This document shows positions 8,130 to 15,963 of a stretch of DNA of 51,605 bases, piece by piece (positions within the stretch are counted from its first letter, which is position 1; each line of letters starts with the position of its first letter). Location: positions 1 to 51,605 of the forward strand of contig NZ_JADPKA010000025.1 in assembly GCF_023073715.1 (NCBI RefSeq), in the 5' to 3' direction. The stretch comes from Bradyrhizobium sp. 164. Its GTDB lineage: Bacteria; Pseudomonadota; Alphaproteobacteria; Rhizobiales; Xanthobacteraceae. The notes under the pieces were generated by a model, which had not been told where the DNA came from, did not search any database, and saw only the letters and a program-made list of their open reading frames with translations. Position numbers and translations under genes: made by a program.

Positions 8130-8141
8130 TTAACATGTTAA
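8130..8141. promoter_or_regulatory. Candidate HpaR operator, perfect palindrome TTAACATGTTAA
   Basis: A perfect 12-base palindrome lies in the 111-bp space between hpaH (minus) and hpaR (plus), 35 bases before the hpaH start. MarR-family repressors bind such AT-rich dyads, and HpaR of E. coli is known to control the divergent hpa promoter through dyad operators. The surrounding stretch is also the most AT-rich in the spacer, as expected for promoter DNA. Confidence 0.65.
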
Positions 8142-8206
8142 ATGAATGCGTCAAACACAATTCGCGCTTGCTGCATTGCGAAGATTTTGCAGCTTGAAAG
8201 GGTATC

Positions 8207-8725
8207 ATGACGAAGAAACCCGCCGATCCCGCCGGCGAAAACGCGCCTGCCGCGCGGCAGGTGCCGATGCGCGACTTCTCGCGTTCACTGCCGATGTCGC
8301 TGCTGCGGGCACGCGAGGCGGTGATGCGGCAATTCCGCCCCTCACTGCGCGAGCACGGCTTGACCGAGCAGCAATGGCGCATCCTGCGCGCGCTGGCCGG
8401 CATCGAGGCGGCCGAGGTCACGGAACTCGCGCGCACGGCGTTCCTGCTCGGGCCGAGCCTGTCACGCATCCTGCGCGACCTCGAAGCGCGCAATCTGATC
8501 GAGCGCAAGACCGCCAAGGCGGACCAGCGCCGCAGCATGGTCTCGATCTCGAAAGAAGGCGTGAAGCTGATGGCCTCCGTGGCGCCGACGTCGGAGGCGA
8601 TCTATGCCGAGATCACGCGACGCTTTGGCGCACGCAAACTCGTCGAGTTGCAGGACATGCTTGGCGAGCTCGAACAGAGTCTCGCAGGGCTCGGCAGCGG
8701 CGAGGGGGCAAGTGCCGAGGAGTGA
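8207..8725 (+). CDS. hpaR: MarR-family repressor of homoprotocatechuate degradation
   Basis: Transcriptional regulator of 172 residues, longer than E. coli HpaR by an N-terminal extension of roughly 20 residues rich in Ala and Pro. The winged-helix MarR fold runs from about residue 27. The helix-turn-helix is near residues 60-90 (VTELARTAFLLGPSLSRILRDLE), with the wing Arg/Lys/Asp stretch (IERKTAKADQRRS) after it. It probably represses the divergent hpaH-F-E-D operon and itself, and is released by homoprotocatechuate or 4-hydroxyphenylacetate. It is identified by family sequence and by its divergent place next to the pathway it would control. Confidence 0.88.
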   Translation: MTKKPADPAGENAPAARQVPMRDFSRSLPMSLLRAREAVMRQFRPSLREHGLTEQQWRILRALAGIEAAEVTELARTAFLLGPSLSRILRDLEARNLIERKTAKADQRRSMVSISKEGVKLMASVAPTSEAIYAEITRRFGARKLVELQDMLGELEQSLAGLGSGEGASAEE

Positions 8726-8843
8726 AAGCTGATATGCGCGAGCGCGCGGTGCGAGCCATGGACATGGCCGCGTTTTTTCGCTCAAAGTGCCGCCCAAGCC
8801 GATCGCTGCAAAATCGGCAGCGGGTAGAGGTAAGCAGACCGTC

Positions 8844-9929
8844 ATGGTCACCATTCAAGTCCAGAGGCTGATCGACTTCGTCAGCGAGGTCTTTGCGCAT
8901 GCGCAGTCCTCGCCGGAGGAAGCCAGGCGCATCGCCACCTACCTCACAACAGCGAACCTGACCGGCCATGACAGTCACGGCGTGATCCGCGTGCCCGTCT
9001 ACATCCGTTGGCAGAAATCCGGCGCGGTCGTGCCCAACCAGAACGCGGAAGTGGTGCTGGACACGCCCTCGCTCGCGGTGGTCGACGGCAAGTTCGGCTA
9101 CGGCCAGACCGTGACGCCGCAGGCGGTTCGGATCGGCCTCGACAAGTGCAAGAAGGCGGGGCTTGCCGCGGTCGCGCTGCGCAACGCCGGCCATATCGGC
9201 CGTGTCGGCGACTGGGCCGAGATGGCTGCCGCCGAAGGGCTGATCTCGGTGCACTTCGTCAATGCGGCGGGCTCGCTGCTGGTTGCGCCGTTCGGCGGCG
9301 TCGAGAAGCGGCTGTCGACTGCGCCATATTGCGTCGGCATCCCCCGCGCGGGTCAGGATCCGATCGTGCTGGACTTCGCGACCTCGGTCGTCGCCGAAGG
9401 AAAGGTGCTGGTCGCAAGCCGTGGCGGCAAAAAGCTGCCGAAAGGCGCGCTGGTCGATTCCGACGGCAGCCTGAGCGAGGACCCAGTCGTGCTCTACGGC
9501 CCCTACACGCCGGCGGGACCGCGCGATCATACCAAGGGCACAGGCGCCATCCGTGCCTTCGGCGAGCACAAGGGATCGGGGCTCGCCTTCATATGCGAGC
9601 TCTTGGGCGGTGCGCTGACTGGAACCGGGGCCACATCGGGCGGGCGGCGCTTTGCCAACGGCATGCTGGCGTTCTATGTCGATCCGAAGGTGGTCGATAC
9701 CTCCAACCTTTTCGACGACGAAGTCTCGCGCTATGTCGATTTCATACGCGCCACCAAGCCGATGGCCGACGTCGATCGGGTGCTGATTCCCGGCGATCCC
9801 GAGCGGAAAATCCGCGCGGAACGCACGAAAAACGGCATCCCCTTGCCGGATGACACCTGGGCGGCAATAGTGAACACGGCCCGCGAGGTCGGCGTCAGCG
9901 AAGTCAGCATCCAGAGGGCGACCGCATAG
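8844..9929 (+). CDS. Ldh-family (malate/L-lactate/sulfolactate) dehydrogenase
   Basis: NAD(P)-dependent dehydrogenase of the LDH2/MDG2 fold, 361 residues, cytosolic. These enzymes oxidise 2-hydroxyacids such as malate, L-lactate, ureidoglycolate or sulfolactate, or reduce imino acids. Typical segments are TGHDSHGVIRV near the N-terminus, with the conserved His and Arg, and FGEHKGSGLAF near residue 240. The ATG at 8844 is preferred: homologous sequence starts there and an AGAGG lies upstream. An in-frame GTG at 8787 would add 19 residues without likeness to the family. It is followed on the same strand by an HpaI-family aldolase and a UxaA-family dehydratase and may share their sugar-acid or 2-hydroxyacid substrate. 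Confidence 0.82.
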   Translation: MVTIQVQRLIDFVSEVFAHAQSSPEEARRIATYLTTANLTGHDSHGVIRVPVYIRWQKSGAVVPNQNAEVVLDTPSLAVVDGKFGYGQTVTPQAVRIGLDKCKKAGLAAVALRNAGHIGRVGDWAEMAAAEGLISVHFVNAAGSLLVAPFGGVEKRLSTAPYCVGIPRAGQDPIVLDFATSVVAEGKVLVASRGGKKLPKGALVDSDGSLSEDPVVLYGPYTPAGPRDHTKGTGAIRAFGEHKGSGLAFICELLGGALTGTGATSGGRRFANGMLAFYVDPKVVDTSNLFDDEVSRYVDFIRATKPMADVDRVLIPGDPERKIRAERTKNGIPLPDDTWAAIVNTAREVGVSEVSIQRATA

Positions 9930-9938
9930 GTCTTGCGC

Positions 9939-9965
9939 CATTGCGAGCGTAGCGCGGCGATCCAG
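9939..9965. repeat. Partial Bradyrhizobium-type repeat (cattgcgagcg... gatccag)
   Basis: Bases 9939-9965 resemble one arm of the 'cattgcgagcg-cagcgaagcaatccag' element common between Bradyrhizobium genes. The second arm is missing or strongly changed. Identification is from memory. Confidence 0.4.
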
Positions 9966-10044
9966 TTCGCGGTAACAGCGGGGTTGTGCTGTCGCGGCGC
10001 TCGTCATGGTGACGAAGGTTCAAACAACAAAGAAGGAAGGCAAC

Positions 10045-10821
10045 GTGGCGAACAAGGTCAAGGAAATCTGGAAGTCGGGCAAGGCCGTGGTCAACGCGTG
10101 GCTCGCTATACCCTCTGGCTTCTCGGCCGAGATGGTCGCGCAATGCGGCTTCGACAGCGTCACCGTCGACATGCAGCATGGCGTGCAGGACTATCTGTCA
10201 ATGGTCCAGTGCTTCCAGGCCATGGACAAGCATCCGATCACCCCGATGGTCCGCGTGCCCTGGAACGAGCCCGGCATCATCGGCAAGGTGCTCGACGGCG
10301 GCGCCTATGGCGTGATCTGCCCGATGGTCAATACGCCGCAGGAAGCCCGGAACCTGGTCTCCTATTCGAAATATCCGCCGAAGGGCGTGCGCTCCAACGG
10401 TCCGATCCGCGCCGGCATGTACGGCACCGCAGGCTCCTACCAGAAGACGGCCAACGACGAGATCGTGCTGCTGCCGATGATGGAGACCAGGACCGCGGTC
10501 GAGAACATGGAAGCGATCCTCGACGTCGAGGGCATCGACGGCGTCTATATCGGCCCGTCCGACCTCGGCTTCTCCTACGGCCTCGAGCCCAAGCTCGACC
10601 GCAGCGAGCCGGAGATCCTCGCGATCTACGAGAAGATCATCAAGGAGTGCGGCAAGCGCGGCCTCAACCCGGGCATCCATTGCAGCGGCGCCGAAGGCGC
10701 AGCGCGCGCCATCAATATGGGCTTCAAGCTGGTGACGTTGTCGAACGAGGTCGGTCTGATGACGACCTACGCCAAGATGCAGGTGAATGCGACCCGCAAG
10801 GAATCAGGCGGGAAGGCGTGA
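10045..10821 (+). CDS. HpcH/HpaI-family aldolase
   Basis: Class II (metal-dependent) pyruvate aldolase of 258 residues. It would cleave a 4-hydroxy-2-oxoacid to pyruvate and an aldehyde; for HpaI these are pyruvate and succinic semialdehyde. Catalytic residues match E. coli HpaI closely: His45, Arg70 (MVRVPW), metal ligands Glu147 and Asp173 (IGPSDL). The GTG at 10045 is chosen because AAGGAAGG lies 4 bases before it and the protein then starts VANKVKEIW; an ATG at 10006 is an alternative. It could complete the hpa pathway of the neighbouring operon. It could equally be a GarL-like aldolase serving the dehydratase just downstream. Its separate orientation and distance from hpaH leave this open. 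Confidence 0.82.
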   Translation: MANKVKEIWKSGKAVVNAWLAIPSGFSAEMVAQCGFDSVTVDMQHGVQDYLSMVQCFQAMDKHPITPMVRVPWNEPGIIGKVLDGGAYGVICPMVNTPQEARNLVSYSKYPPKGVRSNGPIRAGMYGTAGSYQKTANDEIVLLPMMETRTAVENMEAILDVEGIDGVYIGPSDLGFSYGLEPKLDRSEPEILAIYEKIIKECGKRGLNPGIHCSGAEGAARAINMGFKLVTLSNEVGLMTTYAKMQVNATRKESGGKA

Positions 10822-10827
10822 TCTAGC

Positions 10828-11006
10828 GTGTCCCGGACGCGGTGCAGCGACAAAAGCGCGTTTACGCGCGTCTTTGACCGCTATGGCGATGCACCGCAGA
10901 GCCGCGACCCAGTTGCTGCGCAAGGCTGGCGTGACAAGGCTGACGTGACAATGGGCCCGGGATCAGCAGTGCATCCTTTCACGCTGCGCTGCGTCCGGCG
11001 CACGAT
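10828..11006. repeat. Long intergenic inverted repeat, Bradyrhizobium type
   Basis: Nearly the whole spacer between the aldolase and the dehydratase is an imperfect palindrome. The left end gtgtcccggacgcggtgcag matches the reverse complement of the right end ctgcgctgcgtccggcgcac with few changes, and inner 'gcaccgcagagccg' and 'gggcccgggatc' pieces sit between them. The same words are frequent in Bradyrhizobium intergenic DNA (recalled). Confidence 0.7.
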
Positions 11007-11032
11007 ATTTTGAAGACCCAAGGAGACCTCCC

Positions 11033-12556
11033 ATGACCATTAGCCCCGTCATCCGCCTGCATCCCGATGATGGCGTGCTGATCGCGCGCGCGAGCCTGCC
11101 GCCCGGCACAATGGTCGCCGACGGCGTGATCACGGTCGATCGCATTCCCTCCGGCCACAAGGTCGCGATCAAGCCGATCGCATTGGGAGAGCCAATCAAG
11201 CGCTACGGCCAGATCATCGGCTTTGCCACGGTGCCGATCGCGCCGGGCCAGCACGTCCACACGCAGAATTGCGGCATGGGCGATTTCGCCAAGGACTATG
11301 CCTATTGCGCCGACGTCAAGCCGACGCCGAATTTCGACCTGCCGGCGACCTTCGAGGGCATCCGCCGTCCGGACGGCCGCGTCGCCACGCGCAACTATAT
11401 CGGCATCCTCACCTCGGTGAATTGCAGCGCGCATGTCGCCAGTCTCGTTGCCGACGTCTTCAAGAAGAATCCCTTCACCGGCGACAACCCGCTGGCCGAT
11501 TTCCCCAACGTCGACGGCGTGGTCGCGCTGACCCACAAGACCGGCTGCGGCATGACGCAGAACGAGCCGCTGGCGCTGCTCCGCCGCACGCTTGGTGGCT
11601 ATGCGCGGCACGTCAATTTCTCTCACGTCATCGTGCTCGGCCTCGGTTGCGAGGTGAACCAGATCGGCGGCCTGATGGAAGAGCAGAAGCTCGCCGGCCG
11701 CCTGCGTGCGATGGACATCCAGGAGGTCGGCGGCACGCGCAAGACGGTGGAGGCGGGCATCGCCTTCGTGCGCGAGGCGCTCGCCGATGCCAACAAGGTC
11801 AGGCGCGAATCCGTGCCGGCAAGCGAGCTCACCGTGGCCCTGCAATGCGGCGGCTCGGACGGCTATTCCGGTGTATCAGCCAATCCCGCGCTCGGTGCTG
11901 CCAGCGACCTCGTCGTCCGTCACGGCGGCACCGTGATCCTGTCGGAAACGCCGGAGACCTATGGCGCCGAGCATCTGCTGACGCGCCGCGCCGTCAGCCG
12001 CGAGGTCGGCGAGAAGCTGGTCGACCTCATGCGCTGGTGGGACGAATACACCGCGCGCGAAGGCGCTGAGATGAACGCCAATCCAAGCCCCGGCAACAAG
12101 GCCGGCGGCCTCACCACCATCCTGGAAAAATCGCTCGGCGCAATGGCGAAGGCCGGCACCACCAATCTCGTCGAGGTGCTGCGCTACGCCGAGCCCGTCA
12201 CCAAGAAGGGTTTTGTCTTTATGGACACGCCCGGCTACGACCCGGTTGCAGCGACCGGCCAGGTCGCAGGCGGCGCCAATCTCGTCTGCTTCACGACCGG
12301 GCGCGGCAGTGTGTTCGGCTGCAAGCCGGCGCCGTCGATCAAGCTCGCCACCAACACGCCCATGTACAAGCGCATGGAAGAGGACATGGACGTCAATTGC
12401 GGCACCATCCTCGAAGGCGAGGAGAGCGTCGAGCAGTGCGGCCAGCGCATCTTCGATCTCATCCTCAAGACGGCCTCGGGACAGCCGACCAAGAGCGAGA
12501 GTTTTGACTTTGGCGGCGCCGAGTTCGCGCCGTGGGTGTTAGGGGCGACGATGTAG
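11033..12556 (+). CDS. UxaA-family sugar-acid dehydratase (altronate/galactarate dehydratase-like)
   Basis: Dehydratase of 507 residues of the UxaA/GarD family, which removes water from aldonic or aldaric acids to give 2-keto-3-deoxy acids, usually using Fe2+. A small SAF domain (about 1-95) is followed by the large catalytic domains with conserved Cys/His stretches: THKTGCGMTQ, LGLGCEVNQ, LQCGGSDGYSG, TTGRGSVFG and VNCGTILEGEES. A strong AAGGAG at 11020-11025 sets the ATG. In E. coli, galactarate dehydratase GarD feeds the HpaI-type aldolase GarL, and here an HpaI-type aldolase lies immediately upstream. A sugar-acid function for the pair is therefore plausible. The exact substrate cannot be read from sequence. 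Confidence 0.85.
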   Translation: MTISPVIRLHPDDGVLIARASLPPGTMVADGVITVDRIPSGHKVAIKPIALGEPIKRYGQIIGFATVPIAPGQHVHTQNCGMGDFAKDYAYCADVKPTPNFDLPATFEGIRRPDGRVATRNYIGILTSVNCSAHVASLVADVFKKNPFTGDNPLADFPNVDGVVALTHKTGCGMTQNEPLALLRRTLGGYARHVNFSHVIVLGLGCEVNQIGGLMEEQKLAGRLRAMDIQEVGGTRKTVEAGIAFVREALADANKVRRESVPASELTVALQCGGSDGYSGVSANPALGAASDLVVRHGGTVILSETPETYGAEHLLTRRAVSREVGEKLVDLMRWWDEYTAREGAEMNANPSPGNKAGGLTTILEKSLGAMAKAGTTNLVEVLRYAEPVTKKGFVFMDTPGYDPVAATGQVAGGANLVCFTTGRGSVFGCKPAPSIKLATNTPMYKRMEEDMDVNCGTILEGEESVEQCGQRIFDLILKTASGQPTKSESFDFGGAEFAPWVLGATM

Positions 12557-12660
12557 TAAACCTGCAGCCTGCGCCATAGGCACGGTCTGCACGTTGTTAG
12601 TGCTTGATCGCGCTCACATCAGGTGTTCTGCTCAAAAAAGCTGCTGGAGCACCGCACCCC

Positions 12661-15600
12661 GTGTCGATCTACGTCGCACTACACCACGTCACGCACTACA
12701 AATACGACCGCCCGATCGATCTCGGCCCGCAGACCATCCGGTTGCGGCCGGCGCCGCATACTCGCACGCCGATCCTGAGCTATTCGCTCAAGGTCACGCC
12801 ATCCAATCATTTCGTAAACTGGCAACAGGACCCGCAGGGCAATTGGCTCGCGCGCTACGTCTTCCCGGAGAAGACGACCGAGCTGAAATTCGAGGTCGAT
12901 TTTACGGCGCAGATGACCGTGGTCAATCCGTTCGACTTCTTCGTCGAGCCTTATGCCGACAGCTTTCCGTTCGACTATCCGAAGGACCTGAAGACGGAGC
13001 TTGCGCCCTATCTCGAGACCATCAAGCCCGATCGCTTGTTTGCGCAATATCTCGATGCGATCCCGCAGGAAGCGCCGAACACCGTCAACTTCCTGGTCGA
13101 TCTCAATCGCGAGCTCCAGAAGAAGATCCGGTACGTCATCCGCATGGAGCCGGGCGTGCAGTCTCCGGAGGAGACGCTCAGTTCCGGCGCCGGCTCGTGC
13201 CGCGATTCCGCCTGGCTCTTGATCCAGACCTTCCGCCATCTCGGGCTCGCCGCCCGTTTCGTCTCCGGCTATCTCGTCCAGATCCGTCCCGACATCGATC
13301 CGATCGAGGGGCCGCCGGAGGTTGAGAACGATTTCACCGATCTGCACGCCTGGGCCGAGGTCTACCTTCCGGGCGCGGGCTGGATCGGGTTCGACGCGAC
13401 CTCCGGCATGCTCGCGGGCGAGGGGCACATCCCGGTTGCCGCAACACCGCATTATCGCTCGGCCGCGCCGATCTCCGGTGGCGCCGGCTTTGCCGAGGTC
13501 GAGTTCGCATTCGACATGAGCGTGAAGCGCATTCGCGAGGCGCCGCGCATCACAAAACCGTTCTCTGACGAAGCCTGGGCGCGGCTCAACGATCTCGGCG
13601 AGCAGGTCGACGGCGAACTTGCCGCCCACGACGTGCGGCTCACCATGGGCGGCGAGCCGACCTTCGTCTCGGTCGATGATCTTGAAGCGGCGGAATGGAA
13701 CATCGACGCCGTCGGTCCGACCAAGCGCGCCGTTGCCGACGATCTGATCCGCCGCCTGCGCGTGCGGTTCGCGCCCGGCGGCCTGCTGCACTTCGGCCAG
13801 GGCAAATGGTATCCTGGCGAGACCCTGCCGCGCTGGGCGTTTGGCCTGTATTGGCGCAAGGACGGCGTGCCGATCTGGAAGAATGCGGATCTCATCGCCA
13901 GGATCGAGAACCCGGGGCGCGCTAACGTCAAGGACGCCGAGGCCTTCATGGAGGGCACGGTCGCACGGCTCGGCCTCGATCCCGGCTACATCATGCCGGC
14001 CTATGAAGATCCCGCCTATTGGTTGCAGAAGGAGGGGGAGCTTCCGATCAACGTCGATCCCTCGGATTCCAAGCTGTCCGATCCGGAAGCGCGCGCCCGA
14101 ATGGCGCGGGTGTTCGACGAGGGGCTGAATACGCCAAAGGGCTTCGTGCTGCCGGTGCAGCGCTGGAACGCGGACGCGCCGCGCTGGCGCAGCGAGCGCT
14201 GGAAGCTGCGTCGCAAGCATCTGTTCTTGATGCCCGGCGATTCCCCGCTCGGCCTGCGATTGCCGCTCAGCGCGCTCGAATATATTCCGCCCGATCGCTA
14301 TCCCTATATCGTCGAGCAGGATCCGATGGAGCCGCGCACCAAGCTGCCGGTGTTCGAGCGCATGCCACGCCTGCAATCGCCGCCGCCGCGACTGGCGCCG
14401 GACCGTCCCGACGCAGCGGAGCCGGTACGCACCGCGATGTCGATCGAAGTCCGCGACGGCGTGCTCTGCGCCTTCTTGCCGCCGGTCGAGCGCATCGAGG
14501 ATTATCTGGAGCTGGTCGCGGCCCTCGAAGCCACGGCCGAGGAGATGCAGCTCCAGGTTCATGTCGAGGGTTATCCGCCGCCGTTCGATCCGCGCATCGA
14601 CGTCATCAAGGTGACGCCTGACCCTGGCGTAATCGAGGTCAACGTCCAGCCGGCAAAGAATTGGCGTGAGGCTGTCGACATCACCGTCGGGCTCTATGAG
14701 GATGCCGCCAAGATCCGTCTCGGCGCCAACCGTTTCCTGATCGACGGCCGCCACACCGGCACCGGCGGCGGCAATCACGTCGTGGTCGGCGGCTCGTCAC
14801 CGCAGGACTCGCCGTTCCTGCGGCGGCCCGATCTCTTGAAGAGCCTCGTGCTGTACTGGCAGCGGCATCCGTCGCTGTCCTATTTCTTCTCCGGCCTCTT
14901 CATCGGCCCGACCAGCCAGGCGCCGCGTATCGACGAGGCGCGCCACGACAGCATCTACGAGCTCGAGGTCGCGCTGTCGCATGTGCCGCCGCCCGGCACC
15001 CAGACGCCGCTGTGGCTGGTGGATCGCCTGTTCCGGCATCTGCTGGTCGACATCACCGGCAACACCCACCGTGCCGAGATCTGCATCGACAAGCTCTATT
15101 CGCCGGAAGGTTCGACCGGGCGCCTCGGCCTGGTCGAATTCCGCGCGCTCGAAATGCCGCCTGATCCGCGCATGTCGCTGGCTCAGCAGCTCCTGATCCG
15201 CGCGCTGATCGCAAGGTTCTGGCGCGAGCCGCTGACAGGCAAGTTCGTGCGCTGGGGCACCGCGCTGCATGACCGCTACATGCTGCCGCATTTCATCTGG
15301 GAGGATTTTCATGACGTGCTCACCGAGCTGAAGCAGTTCGGTTATTCCTTCGAGCCGGAATGGTATCTGGCCCAGCTCGAATTCCGCTTCCCCGGCTTCG
15401 GCCGGGTCCATCATGGCGGCGTGACACTGGAGCTGCGCCAGGCGCTGGAGCCCTGGCACGTGCTCGGCGAGGAGGGCTCGGCCGGCGGCACGGTGCGCTA
15501 TGTGGACTCATCGGTCGAGCGGCTTCAGGTTAAGGCCGAGGGATTCGTCGAGGGTCGCCACATTGTCACCTGCAACGGCCGCCGCCTGCCGATGACATCG

Positions 15601-15936
15601 ACCGGCCGCTCGACGGAAGCCGTGGCCGGCGTCCGCTTCAAGGCCTGGCAGCCGGCCTCCGGCCTGCACCCGACCATTCCGGTCCATGCGCCGCTGACCT
15701 TCGACCTGATCGACATCTGGAACGGCCGCTCGCTGGGCGGCTGCGTCTACCACGTCGCCCATCCCGGCGGACGCAACTACGATACCAAGCCCGTCAACAC
15801 CTATGAAGCCGAGGCGCGGCGGCTGGCGCGCTTCCAGGACCACGGCCATACCCCTGGGCCAATACAGCCGCCGCCCGAGGAACGCACAAATGAGTTTCCG
15901 CTGACCCTCGACTTGCGGACCCCGCTCCTGCAATGA
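12661..15936 (+). CDS. Transglutaminase-like / DUF2126 putative amidoligase fusion protein
   Basis: Large cytosolic protein of 1091 residues with two parts. Residues 1-250 are a bacterial transglutaminase N-terminal domain plus a papain-like transglutaminase core with an intact triad: Cys180 ([10 protein letters not shown]), His229 (LHAWAEV) and Asp245 (GFDATSG). In bacteria this fold usually works as a peptidase. Residues from about 300 to the end match DUF2126 (COG4196), annotated as a putative amidoligase; [21 protein letters not shown] and [12 protein letters not shown] are conserved-looking motifs. The GTG at 12661 is chosen ([17 protein letters not shown] is the usual family start); the frame runs 19 codons further upstream without family likeness. 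It is the first gene of a three-gene operon with an ATP-grasp/alpha-E protein and a second transglutaminase. No substrate is known to me. Confidence 0.85.
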   Translation: MSIYVALHHVTHYKYDRPIDLGPQTIRLRPAPHTRTPILSYSLKVTPSNHFVNWQQDPQGNWLARYVFPEKTTELKFEVDFTAQMTVVNPFDFFVEPYADSFPFDYPKDLKTELAPYLETIKPDRLFAQYLDAIPQEAPNTVNFLVDLNRELQKKIRYVIRMEPGVQSPEETLSSGAGSCRDSAWLLIQTFRHLGLAARFVSGYLVQIRPDIDPIEGPPEVENDFTDLHAWAEVYLPGAGWIGFDATSGMLAGEGHIPVAATPHYRSAAPISGGAGFAEVEFAFDMSVKRIREAPRITKPFSDEAWARLNDLGEQVDGELAAHDVRLTMGGEPTFVSVDDLEAAEWNIDAVGPTKRAVADDLIRRLRVRFAPGGLLHFGQGKWYPGETLPRWAFGLYWRKDGVPIWKNADLIARIENPGRANVKDAEAFMEGTVARLGLDPGYIMPAYEDPAYWLQKEGELPINVDPSDSKLSDPEARARMARVFDEGLNTPKGFVLPVQRWNADAPRWRSERWKLRRKHLFLMPGDSPLGLRLPLSALEYIPPDRYPYIVEQDPMEPRTKLPVFERMPRLQSPPPRLAPDRPDAAEPVRTAMSIEVRDGVLCAFLPPVERIEDYLELVAALEATAEEMQLQVHVEGYPPPFDPRIDVIKVTPDPGVIEVNVQPAKNWREAVDITVGLYEDAAKIRLGANRFLIDGRHTGTGGGNHVVVGGSSPQDSPFLRRPDLLKSLVLYWQRHPSLSYFFSGLFIGPTSQAPRIDEARHDSIYELEVALSHVPPPGTQTPLWLVDRLFRHLLVDITGNTHRAEICIDKLYSPEGSTGRLGLVEFRALEMPPDPRMSLAQQLLIRALIARFWREPLTGKFVRWGTALHDRYMLPHFIWEDFHDVLTELKQFGYSFEPEWYLAQLEFRFPGFGRVHHGGVTLELRQALEPWHVLGEEGSAGGTVRYVDSSVERLQVKAEGFVEGRHIVTCNGRRLPMTSTGRSTEAVAGVRFKAWQPASGLHPTIPVHAPLTFDLIDIWNGRSLGGCVYHVAHPGGRNYDTKPVNTYEAEARRLARFQDHGHTPGPIQPPPEERTNEFPLTLDLRTPLLQ

Positions 15937-15963
15937 GTATGATGGTGGGGCAGGGAGAGGCGC

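Noticed and set aside
8726..8843. Segment with tRNA-like words (gcaaaatcggcagcgggtagagg)
   Set aside because: No cloverleaf can be drawn: the acceptor and T arms are missing.
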